Below, piece after piece: positions 17,352 to 25,649 of a DNA stretch of 64,000 bases. Source of the stretch: CBFHSD01 sp965658375 (lineage in GTDB: Bacteria > Bacteroidota > Bacteroidia > Flavobacteriales_G > Salibacteraceae); contig CBFHSD010000001.1 in NCBI GenBank assembly GCA_965658375.1, positions 62,001 through 126,000 of the forward strand, given 5' to 3'. The notes beneath the pieces are model-generated. The model saw only the letters and a list, made by a program, of their open reading frames with translations. It was not told the DNA's origin and searched no databases. The translations under genes were made by a program, and so were the position numbers. Within the stretch, counting starts at the first letter, position 1, and each line of letters starts with the position of its first letter.

Positions 17352-17448
17352 AGAAAAGGCCGTTCAGTGGAAGCGTATGTACCTCTTTGTAATTGGCATG
17401 CTCATTATTGAAATTCTTGTCTTCTACTATATTTCAACCCTTTGGTAA
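17344..17448 (+). CDS. 34-residue single-pass membrane protein in the PIG-L/symporter operon
   Basis: The ATG at 17344 lies within the last codons of the deacetylase gene. The TAA at 17446-17448 is one base before the symporter ATG at 17450. The product starts MNKEKAVQWKRMY, a basic cytoplasmic segment, and continues into about 19 hydrophobic residues (LFVIGMLIIEILVFYYIS) ending TLW. This is a textbook small membrane protein. Overlap on one side and near-abutment on the other imply translational coupling. The tight packing argues for function: without it, the gap between the two large genes would be unusually long for this operon. It may be an accessory subunit of the symporter (inference). 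Confidence 0.75.
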   Translation: MNKEKAVQWKRMYLFVIGMLIIEILVFYYISTLW

Positions 17449-17449
17449 T

Positions 17450-19153
17450 ATGGAAGCACTAGACTGGCTTGTTTTAATATTAACCCTTGCGGCTATTGTG
17501 GGTTACGGAGCTTGGAAAACCCGCAAAAACAATACGCTAGATGGCTACCTCAAAGGAGGCAACTCCATGCGCTGGTCTACCATTGGACTGAGCATTATGG
17601 CTACGCAGGCAAGCGCTATTACCTTTTTAAGCACACCTGGCCAAGCTTACGAAGATGGTATGGGTTTCATTCAGTTTTACTTTGGTTTGCCAATAGCCAT
17701 GGTCTTAGTTTCTGCATTTTTTATTCCTAATTACTATAAGCTTAATGTTTTTACCGCGTACGAATACCTAGAAAAACGCTTCGACCAACGCATCCGCTTA
17801 TTCACCGCATTTTTATTCTTAGTTTCTAGAGGTTTAGCCGCTGGTATTACCATTTACGCTCCGGCCATTATCTTAAGTACGATCTTGGGTTGGAACCTCA
17901 ACCTCATGAATGTAGCTGTAGGAACCCTGGTGATTGTGTACACCGTAAGCGGTGGAACCAAAGCTGTAAGTCTGACCCAAAAATGGCAGATGGCCGTCAT
18001 CTTTACGGGAATGATCATCGCTTTTGTCTACATGGTTTCTGGAATTCCAGAACAGGTTTCTTTCATGGATTCCATTGAAATTGCAGGTGTTTTAGGCAAA
18101 ATGGAAATTGTAGATACTTCGATAGATTTTTCAAATCGCTACACCTTAGTAAGTGGTTTAACGGGCGGCTTATTCTTATCTCTTTCTTATTTTGGAACCG
18201 ATCAAAGTCAGGTGCAGCGTTATTTAGGCGGGAAAAGCCTTCAAGAATCGCGATTAGGCTTGATGTTTAATGGCTTGCTGAAGGTTCCCATGCAGTTTTT
18301 CATCCTTTTGATTGGGATTATGCTTTTTGTGTTTTATCAGTTTCAAGCACCTCCCGCTTTCTTTAACCAACAAGGGTTAGCTGCGGTGAAAGCAAGTGCT
18401 GAAGGCAAGAACATTACCCAGCTAGAAAGTGAATTTCATCTGGTTCACGAAGAAAAAAAGGAGCTGCTTACAGCCTACACAGGCAGTAGTGAAACAGAAA
18501 GAAAAAGCATAGAACCTCAAATTCAAGCGTTACAAATAGAGCAACGAGCCATCCGCAGCGACATCAAAAAAGAGATTGAACGCATTGACGATCGTATAGA
18601 AACAAAAGACAGCGATTACATCTTCCTCACCTTTGTCCTCAAATACTTGCCCCACGGCCTTATTGGTTTACTGCTAGCAGTAATATTTAGTGCAGCTATG
18701 AGCAGCACTGCAGGAGAACTTAACGCTCTAGCAAGCACTACCATGGTAGATTATGTACAAACCCTCAGCTCCAAAACATTTACAGATCTAGAGCAGGTGC
18801 GCATCTCTAAGTGGATTACCGTAGCTTGGGGTGTTGCTGCCATAGGCATTGCATTGAGTGCCTCTTTGTTCGACAATTTGATACAGTTAGTGAACATTCT
18901 TGGTTCACTCTTTTATGGAACTATTTTGGGTATTTTCTTAACAGCCTTCTTCTTAAAAAGAATACAAGCCTTTGCCATCCTTATTGCGGCATTTATTGCA
19001 GAAGCAACTGTTCTCTTCATTCATTTGGGGGTAACCCTAGAGTGGTTTAAATTCAGTTATCTCATGTACAATGTTATTGGCTGCCTTGCCGTTGTTCTAC
19101 TGGCCATTTTAATTCAGTTTTTTAGTAGGGAAAGAATAGTAAACACCAATTAA
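17450..19153 (+). CDS. Sodium:solute symporter (SSS family) with coiled-coil loop
   Basis: The ATG at 17450 gives 567 residues (an upstream ATG at 17393 is out of context). About 13 membrane helices can be traced, beginning with WLVLILTLAAIVGYGAW. The SSS-type sequence GNSMRWSTIGLSIMATQASA, with its Na+-site Ser/Thr residues, follows. Between two helices, at about residues 324-386, lies an insertion of roughly 60 polar residues with heptad-like Leu/Ile spacing (QLESEFHLVHEEKKELL... IKKEIERIDDRIETKD), predicted to be a coiled coil. It is translationally linked to the small membrane protein and the deacetylase. The likely role is uptake of the product released by the deacetylase (inference). 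Confidence 0.9.
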   Translation: MEALDWLVLILTLAAIVGYGAWKTRKNNTLDGYLKGGNSMRWSTIGLSIMATQASAITFLSTPGQAYEDGMGFIQFYFGLPIAMVLVSAFFIPNYYKLNVFTAYEYLEKRFDQRIRLFTAFLFLVSRGLAAGITIYAPAIILSTILGWNLNLMNVAVGTLVIVYTVSGGTKAVSLTQKWQMAVIFTGMIIAFVYMVSGIPEQVSFMDSIEIAGVLGKMEIVDTSIDFSNRYTLVSGLTGGLFLSLSYFGTDQSQVQRYLGGKSLQESRLGLMFNGLLKVPMQFFILLIGIMLFVFYQFQAPPAFFNQQGLAAVKASAEGKNITQLESEFHLVHEEKKELLTAYTGSSETERKSIEPQIQALQIEQRAIRSDIKKEIERIDDRIETKDSDYIFLTFVLKYLPHGLIGLLLAVIFSAAMSSTAGELNALASTTMVDYVQTLSSKTFTDLEQVRISKWITVAWGVAAIGIALSASLFDNLIQLVNILGSLFYGTILGIFLTAFFLKRIQAFAILIAAFIAEATVLFIHLGVTLEWFKFSYLMYNVIGCLAVVLLAILIQFFSRERIVNTN

Positions 19154-19329
19154 AAGGCGTCTTAAAATGTCTTGCTTCATTTATATAATGCATGACTGTT
19201 AGCCTGCCTCTTTTCAAGCTAACCGAGCTGACTTTTAGCCTTGGCAAAAAGAAGAAGACTTAGCCGTTCTTTTTTCGATCTATTTTCATACCTTTTTGAC
19301 ATCTAAAAAGGTTTCCAAGAATACTCTGT

Positions 19330-20472
19330 ATGAAAGGCTTATCACTCTTCATGACTCTAGCGTTATTGTTAAATATTCCAACAATTTTCGCCCAAAATAT
19401 TTCTTACAATCAAGCTTTATAATACAACAAAAAATGCATGAGCCTGGCTGTTACAGGTCAAAAAGACAGTGCATTATACTACGGCAATACAGCCATTGCA
19501 CTGTTTTCGACTCATGATTCTATGTACGCTCAATTAGAAGAGAGCTACCAGCGTTTAGGTATAGCCTATGCCGTGATTAGAGAATATGACTCCTCAACTA
19601 TTTATAATGATAGTGCATTGAAATATGCAGAGCTTTCTCATGATACCTTTCTATGGGCGTACACTTTAAGAAATGAAGGGATAAATCATCAATATCAAGG
19701 AGACTTAAACTTCGCAACAATTCACTTTTATAAATCTCTAGAGCTCTTTGAGCTGATTGAAGACCCCAAATTCTCAGCCCTTTTATACTTACATTTAGGA
19801 AATCTTTTCTATGAATTACAAGGCTATACGGAAGCGGAGGAGTTCTTTTTAAAAGCCATTTCTACCATAGATGAATGTGCCTGTCTAGAAAGCGAGCTTG
19901 GCAACGCCTACAATGGTCTTGGAAATGCACTAAATGGTCAAGGTTTAGACTCCGATTCTGTTTTAAGAGTGGCTGGAAATTACTTTCTTTCTTTAGAAAA
20001 CCCTTCAGGTTACGGGATTGTATTAAACAACCTCGGGAATAATTTCCTCCATATCAGAATCGAGAATGACTCTGCTAAGGCTTACTACCTCAAAGCGCTT
20101 TCTATTATCAATTCTAGCAGGTTCAAAAACTATTTACCTGGCATTTATGTTAATCTAGGAATTCTTTACCGGAGAGAAAAGCAAATTGACAGTTCTCTGC
20201 ATTACTTGGATAAAGGAACCAAGCTAGCCGTCAAATACAATCAAAACAACATACTTAGAAACGGCCTCTTCGAATACGCGGAGTATTACAAATCTATTAA
20301 CGGCTACGATCGCACACTATTCTATAGCGATTCTGCATATGCAATTTCTATGAAGTTGTTAGGAGAAGATAATCTTATTGCAGCAGAGCTAAAAAATATA
20401 AGGTTCAACATTGCAAAAACAGAGAAAGAAAATGCTGCCTTGAAAAAGATTCAAGAGCTCAACGAAAAATGA
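19330..20472 (+). pseudogene. TPR-repeat protein gene interrupted by an in-frame TAA and cut short
   Basis: The ATG at 19330 opens with a clear signal peptide (MKGLSLFMTLALLL to TIFAQ) and runs 30 codons to TAA at 19420-19422. The same frame then continues YNKKCMSLAV and 344 further residues of tetratricopeptide repeats to TGA at 20470-20472. The two parts clearly belong together: repeats begin at once after the stop, in the same frame, and the downstream part alone has no export signal. The protein also ends at ENAALKKIQELNEK. Related Bacteroidota proteins normally continue into a membrane helix and an HTH or kinase domain, so the 3' part is probably missing. Translation could restart at ATG 19438, giving an unexported 344-residue product. 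Confidence 0.75.
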
Positions 20473-20642
20473 AATTGAAAGAACTATCAGAACAGGTTGG
20501 CGTTTCTACAGTCAACCTATCCATTTTGAAACAAGGAAAAGTGAAAGCCATCCGTTTTTCAACCTTAGAAGCCATCTGCAAAGTATTAGACTGCCAGCCT
20601 GGAGATATTTTGGCTTACGAGCAAGAAGATAATGCTGTGTAA
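20469..20642 (+). CDS. Small XRE/YozG-like HTH protein, N-terminally short
   Basis: The ATG at 20469 overlaps the TGA of the upstream TPR frame (ATGA). The 57-residue product, MKLKELSEQVGVSTVNLSIL then KQGKVKAIRFSTLEAI and LDCQPGDIL, is the core of small Cro/C1-type regulators resembling YozG. Those usually begin 12-18 residues earlier with a helix of the type 'xLDxxLAxRKMKL'. In this frame the upstream codons read AQRK directly before MKLKELS, but no start codon lies between the stop at 20370 and 20469. So the gene has apparently lost its true 5' end. Whether the short form folds is unclear. Confidence 0.7.
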   Translation: MKLKELSEQVGVSTVNLSILKQGKVKAIRFSTLEAICKVLDCQPGDILAYEQEDNAV

Positions 20643-20686
20643 AACGATTAAAAACCATTTCATTTGCAACAAGAATCTAAATAATT

Positions 20687-21124
20687 ATGGAGAATAAAAA
20701 TATCAACGCTTCCAAAGCTCCAAAGCCGGTAGGACTTTATCCACATGCACGTAAAGTGGGAAACCTTCTTTTTCTTTCTGGTGTTGGACCCAGAGTAGCA
20801 GGTTCTGATTCCAATGACTCGGGTGTTCCTGGGCTAGAATTGGATCACAACGGAAACTTCAAAGCTTTTGATTTTGAAGCTCAGGTACACAGCGTTTTCA
20901 ATAATGTGAGGCAAGTGCTTGAAGCTTCAGGCTCTAGCTGGGATAAACTGGTAGATATTCAAGTGTTTTTAGTAGACATGAAACGTGATTTTCAAACCTT
21001 TAATCGCATTTATGCGGAATATTTTAAAGATGTAGAAAATAAGCCATGCAGAACAACAGTGGCCATCAATGCCCTGCCAACACCAATTGCCATTGAGTTA
21101 AAGTGTGTAGCAGAAGTGAGCTAA
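20687..21124 (+). CDS. RidA-family protein, candidate 2-aminomuconate deaminase
   Basis: The 145-residue protein has the RidA/YjgF fold. NLLFLSGVGPR is an early strand pair, QVHSVFNNVRQVLEASGSSW a central helix, and the C-terminal PCRTTVAINALPTPIAIELK carries the arginine that binds substrate carboxylates. It is longer than housekeeping RidA (~128 residues) and has an insert with GSDSNDSGVPGLELDHNG, as in NbaF/AmnD-type 2-aminomuconate deaminases. The window also encodes the three preceding enzymes of that route (29443, 30044, 51559), which supports this role. A general imine-hydrolase role remains possible. It is convergent with asd, 12 bases apart. Confidence 0.75.
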   Translation: MENKNINASKAPKPVGLYPHARKVGNLLFLSGVGPRVAGSDSNDSGVPGLELDHNGNFKAFDFEAQVHSVFNNVRQVLEASGSSWDKLVDIQVFLVDMKRDFQTFNRIYAEYFKDVENKPCRTTVAINALPTPIAIELKCVAEVS

Positions 21125-21136
21125 GCCAATAAGAAA

Positions 21137-22135
21137 TTAGATGCCGTTCAAAAGCTGATGTTCCATTAAATATTCGGCTATTTGAATGGCATTTGTTGCT
21201 GCACCTTTTCTTAAGTTATCTGAAACTACCCAAAAATTCAATGCGTTTTCTCGTGTAAAATCTCTACGAATTCTTCCTACAAACACATCATCTTTTTCAT
21301 GAGCAAATAATGGCATGGGGTAGGTATTTGTATCTGGGTTGTCTTGCAGCTTAACGCCATCTGTATCATGCAAAAGCTTGCGCACATTTCCCAAATCAAA
21401 AGCTTTCCCAAATTCAACATTTACAGACTCGCTATGCCCACCACTCACCGGAACACGAACTGCTGTAGCTACCACTTGCACCCCATCATCTCCTAAAATT
21501 TTCTTGGTTTCGTTGGTCAGCTTCATCTCTTCTTTGGTGTAGTCATTCTCTAAAAACACATCGCAATGCGGCAAGCAGTTTTGATCTATCGGATACGGAT
21601 AGGCCATTTCGCCCTTGTCTCCTGCTCGCTCATTATGCATTTGCTCTATTGCTGCCTTTCCGGTTCCAGAAATGCTTTGGTAAGTGCTCACAATTACCCG
21701 TTGAATGTCATAGGCCTTGTTTAAGGGGTTCAGCACTATTACCAATTGAATGGTGCTGCAATTTGGATTGGCAATGATTTTATCTTGAGCCGTTAACTCG
21801 TGGGCATTAATTTCTGGAACTACCAATTTAATGTTGGGGTCCATTCGCCAAGCCGAGCTATTGTCTATGACGGTTACACCTTTTTCTGCAAACTTTGGCG
21901 CCCACTCTTTAGAAGTATTCCCTCCTGCAGAGAATAAGGCTAGGTCTAAGTCTTTTTCCAATGCTTCTTCCAACGTGAGCACAGTGTACTTCTTTCCGTT
22001 GAATTCAATTTGAGATCCCGCACTTCTTTTTGATGCTACGGGAAACAACTCACTTACAGGAAAACCACGCTGTGCTAATAGCTTTAACATTACTCTGCCT
22101 ACCATACCGGTAGCGCCAACCACTGCAACTTTCAT
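21137..22135 (-). CDS. asd: Aspartate-semialdehyde dehydrogenase
   Basis: Asd reduces aspartyl phosphate to the semialdehyde for lysine, threonine, methionine and diaminopimelate synthesis. The frame is open to 22201, but the ATG at 22135 starts directly with the Rossmann motif MKVAVVGATGMVGR and gives the usual 332 residues. The nucleophile Cys126 is in ANPNCSTIQ, and the basic catalytic region SGGHSESV is present. PYPIDQNCLPHCD is typical of this subfamily. It is an isolated gene, convergent with the RidA gene and divergent from a lamin-tail protein gene. Confidence 0.96.
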   Translation of the reverse strand: MKVAVVGATGMVGRVMLKLLAQRGFPVSELFPVASKRSAGSQIEFNGKKYTVLTLEEALEKDLDLALFSAGGNTSKEWAPKFAEKGVTVIDNSSAWRMDPNIKLVVPEINAHELTAQDKIIANPNCSTIQLVIVLNPLNKAYDIQRVIVSTYQSISGTGKAAIEQMHNERAGDKGEMAYPYPIDQNCLPHCDVFLENDYTKEEMKLTNETKKILGDDGVQVVATAVRVPVSGGHSESVNVEFGKAFDLGNVRKLLHDTDGVKLQDNPDTNTYPMPLFAHEKDDVFVGRIRRDFTRENALNFWVVSDNLRKGAATNAIQIAEYLMEHQLLNGI

Positions 22136-22220
22136 AAAGCAAAAATGAACAATGCTAGAGAGATAATAATGAATGAATCCATTTTTAACGGAATCGTCCA
22201 AATAAAATTCAATTTTAACC

Positions 22221-22228
22221 TAGTTTTG
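22221..22228 (+). promoter_or_regulatory. Promoter -7 element of the first lamin-tail protein gene
   Basis: TAGTTTTG matches TAnnTTTG, 17 bases before the ATG at 22246. No good -33 TTG is visible. Confidence 0.5.
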
Positions 22229-22245
22229 AAGCAATTATACGCAAC

Positions 22246-25200
22246 ATGAAGCACCTCTTTTTATCCTTCTCTTTTCTCTTTAGCCTTAGCGGAATGGCGC
22301 AGGTAAACGATGATTTTAGCGATGGAGATTTTACCAACAACCCCACTTGGATTGGTGATGCACCCGACTTTACTGTCAACACAAACTTTGAATTGCAGCT
22401 AGACGCACCAGCGGTTTCTTCAGAAAAATATCTGGTAACGAGTTCGCAGGCCATTAACAACACCTCTTGGGAATTTACAGTAAGGCTTACTTTCAATCCC
22501 TCTTCCAGCAACAAAGCCAATATCTATTTGGTCTCAGATCAGCAAGATTTGAACGGATCGCTCAATGGCTATTACGTACAAATAGGCAATACGAGTGACG
22601 AAATTTCTCTTTATAAACAAAATGGAACAAGCAGGTCTAAAATTATTGATGGCACAGACGATGTGGTTGACATTAACCCTGTAGAAGCTCGTATTCGTGT
22701 TACAAGAGATGCTTTAGGGAATTGGGAATTGCTTCACGATGTAGGTTTCGCAGGAACATTCACTTCAGAAGGAAGCACTTTTGATGATGATCACATGATT
22801 ACCAATTGGTTTGGTTTCCACTGCGATTTCACTTCTACCCGATCCAACCGTTTTTTCTTCGATGATGTTTCTGTTCAAGGCATCCCTTTTTCAGATACCA
22901 TTCCTCCCAGTCTTGATTCCATTGCCACCATTACCAATCAATATTTGGTTCTTATCTTTAATGAAAGGCTAGACTCTGCTCTGGCAGTAAACCCAAATAT
23001 GTATTCGGTAGATCAAGGCATTGGTAATCCCAATACTGTTCTTGTAAGCCAAGGCGATGTTCTTTTAGACTTCGGCCCTGTTTTCTCACCATTAACGCCT
23101 TACATTTTAACCATAGATTCGGTGCAAGACACTTCGGGAAATGTTTTGAGCACCACCGTTCCATTTCAGTTTTTTACACAGCCGCAAACTCAATTTGAAG
23201 ATGTCATCATCAACGAAATCATGGCTGATCCTGCCCCTATTGTTGGCTTACCAGAAGCGGAATATATAGAACTGCACAATACCACTGCCCAGCCCATTAA
23301 TTTAGAAAACTGGACTTACACCGATGGTTCTACAACAACAGCCACTTTACCTGAATTCTTTTTAGGCTCAGATGCCTATGTGATTTTATGTAAAGATGAT
23401 GATACACTTAGTTTCCAAGGTTTTAGCGATGTGATTGGGCTTTCAAGCTGGCCAACGCTCAACAATACAGGAGATGAATTGGGCCTGAGAAATGAGAACA
23501 ACGACTTGATAGATACCTTAGAGTATACCGATGATTGGTATCAAGAGTCTGACAAAAGTGATGGTGGCTATAGTCTAGAGCGCATCAATCCTGCTCACCC
23601 TTGTAGTGATCCACTAAATTGGAAAGCGAGCTCAAACACTTTAGGGGGAACCCCAGGTGTAGTGAACAGCATTTACAACAACGCTCCAGATAGCATCATT
23701 CCAGAAATTATCGATTTTCAAATCATCAACCTACAAACACTCAGGTTCACGTATAATAAAGGCCTCGATGCCAATGCTTCGCAAATCATTTGCGTCATAT
23801 CTCCAGTTGTGAGTATAGACTCTATTGCCTTTGTCCGCAATTATGAAATTGATGTTTTGTTGAACTCTAGTCTTGATTCTGGCGCTGTTTATACTGCAAG
23901 AATTGCAGGTGGAGAAGATTGCTTTGGGAACCAACAAGGTATTGACACCATTGAGTTCGCCATTGGTAGAATTCCAGAACCTTATGAAATCATTATTTCC
24001 GAATTGTCTCCCAACCCAGACAATGAAATCACCAATTTGCCAGAAGCCGAATATGTAGAAATTTACAATTCTAGCACAGAGGCTTTGCTGCTTCAATACA
24101 TGTATCTGCACGATGAAGGAGACTCAGTAATTATTCCCAACGGCACCATCTTACCCAAATCCTATTTGATTCTTGTAGAAGACCAATACGAAGATTTGTT
24201 TGCTTCAAATACATATGCGCTTACTTCTTTCCCTTCTTTAAACAATGCGGGAGATGATATTTCCATTCGTTTTTCTGATGGAACAATCATGGACAGGGTC
24301 GCTTACACTGACGATTGGTACCAAGATGAAGAAAAAGCCAAAGGTGGATATTCTATCGAAAAATGGAGCCTTGAAGCAAAATGCTTAGGTGCCATCAATT
24401 GGTCTGGTTCTGAAGCAGCATTAGGCGGAACTCCCGGAACAGAAAACAGCATTGACCTCAACATTTCTGTAGATACACCAAAAATTACTGCTTGGCAATT
24501 TGTTGATGAAAACACCCTATTAACAGTTTGGAACCGAGACATTCTCTTTGATTCTAACCTGAGCATCAGCAGCTCTCCAAGTCTTGTTTGGAACGATAGC
24601 ATTTCATCTACCACGAATGAAATCACCTTTTACAGCAAATCAAACATAAAAGAATCTCTCATCTATGAACTGGAGATTAGTGGCGTAAACCAATGCGATG
24701 GGAGAAGTATTTCAACCCAAAAGTTCCAAAGTATTTTACCAGGAAATCAAAGCCTTGTAGTTAATGAAGTGTTGTTTAACCCATTGAGTGGAGGAAGTGA
24801 TTATGTAGAGCTCACCAACAATGAAGAAATTCCGGTTAACATCTACAACTATCAATTGCGATATATCAATACCAACAGAGAACCGGCATACAAACCAGTG
24901 AGCGAACAGCACCTTTTCCTTAATCCAGGAGCCTATATCTGCTTTACAGAAAATAGTATAGCTACAATCAATGACTATCCGATTTCTGCACCAGAAAACA
25001 TATTTGAAACAGACTTACCTACTTATTCCAATGAGAGCGGTCAAGTCATACTTACACGTGCAGACAGTTTAGTAGTCGATAGTCTTAGTTACAATGCAGA
25101 CATGCATTTTGGCTTGGTAAAAGATCCTGATGGAGTGGCTCTAGAAAGAATCAACCCCTTTGTAAATACCAATCAAACACTCAATTGGACCAGTGGAGCA

Positions 25201-25581
25201 GAAAGCGTTTACTGGGGAACCCCCGGCTTAGAAAACTCACAATACCTAGAGAGCCAAAATGGCACCTCTACCATTTCTCTAGAACCTAAAACCTTTTCGC
25301 CAGATAACGATGGTTGGAATGATGTGCTCTCTATCAATTACCAGGTAGCCCAAAATGGATTTACAGGATCAGTTTGGGTATATAACAAAGCAGGTGTAAT
25401 GGTAAAAGAATTGGTAAACAACGAATTACTTGAAACCAAGGGCTCTTGGTATTGGGACGGCACCAATGACGATGGAAGCATGGTTGAAACCGGACCATAC
25501 ATCATTTTTGTACGTATCCTGGACTTAGAAAACAACAATTTCGAGTTTAAAGAAGTTAGCATAGTTGCTATCAAAAATTGA
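22246..25581 (+). CDS. Large secreted protein with three lamin-tail domains and gliding-type C-terminus
   Basis: The 1111-residue product begins with a signal peptide (MKHLFLSFSFLFSLSGMAQ). A concanavalin-like jelly-roll region covers ~25-215 and Ig-like 'SbsA/Big' modules lie between the main domains. Three lamin-tail domains start near 320 (IINEIMADPA), 580 (IIISELSPNP) and 835 (SLVVNEVLFNP), each with the 'YxELxN' core. From ~1012, KTFSPDNDGWNDVLSINYQV opens a CHU_C/gliding-motility-type C-terminal module ending VSIVAIKN. Such proteins are exported through T9SS and sit at the surface or are released. Lamin-tail domains in bacteria often accompany nucleases or adhesins; here no enzyme domain is seen. 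It is followed by a related gene in the same direction. Confidence 0.88.
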   Translation: MKHLFLSFSFLFSLSGMAQVNDDFSDGDFTNNPTWIGDAPDFTVNTNFELQLDAPAVSSEKYLVTSSQAINNTSWEFTVRLTFNPSSSNKANIYLVSDQQDLNGSLNGYYVQIGNTSDEISLYKQNGTSRSKIIDGTDDVVDINPVEARIRVTRDALGNWELLHDVGFAGTFTSEGSTFDDDHMITNWFGFHCDFTSTRSNRFFFDDVSVQGIPFSDTIPPSLDSIATITNQYLVLIFNERLDSALAVNPNMYSVDQGIGNPNTVLVSQGDVLLDFGPVFSPLTPYILTIDSVQDTSGNVLSTTVPFQFFTQPQTQFEDVIINEIMADPAPIVGLPEAEYIELHNTTAQPINLENWTYTDGSTTTATLPEFFLGSDAYVILCKDDDTLSFQGFSDVIGLSSWPTLNNTGDELGLRNENNDLIDTLEYTDDWYQESDKSDGGYSLERINPAHPCSDPLNWKASSNTLGGTPGVVNSIYNNAPDSIIPEIIDFQIINLQTLRFTYNKGLDANASQIICVISPVVSIDSIAFVRNYEIDVLLNSSLDSGAVYTARIAGGEDCFGNQQGIDTIEFAIGRIPEPYEIIISELSPNPDNEITNLPEAEYVEIYNSSTEALLLQYMYLHDEGDSVIIPNGTILPKSYLILVEDQYEDLFASNTYALTSFPSLNNAGDDISIRFSDGTIMDRVAYTDDWYQDEEKAKGGYSIEKWSLEAKCLGAINWSGSEAALGGTPGTENSIDLNISVDTPKITAWQFVDENTLLTVWNRDILFDSNLSISSSPSLVWNDSISSTTNEITFYSKSNIKESLIYELEISGVNQCDGRSISTQKFQSILPGNQSLVVNEVLFNPLSGGSDYVELTNNEEIPVNIYNYQLRYINTNREPAYKPVSEQHLFLNPGAYICFTENSIATINDYPISAPENIFETDLPTYSNESGQVILTRADSLVVDSLSYNADMHFGLVKDPDGVALERINPFVNTNQTLNWTSGAESVYWGTPGLENSQYLESQNGTSTISLEPKTFSPDNDGWNDVLSINYQVAQNGFTGSVWVYNKAGVMVKELVNNELLETKGSWYWDGTNDDGSMVETGPYIIFVRILDLENNNFEFKEVSIVAIKN

Positions 25582-25621
25582 TAATTAATAATCTCGTAAA
25601 GTAGATACTCAAAAGCTTGTG

Positions 25622-25629
25622 TACTTTTG
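25622..25629 (+). promoter_or_regulatory. Promoter -7 element of the second lamin-tail protein gene
   Basis: TACTTTTG followed by CGC lies 20 bases before the ATG at 25650. This makes transcription independent of the upstream gene likely. Confidence 0.55.
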
Positions 25630-25649
25630 CGCTCGAAAAATCAATAATT

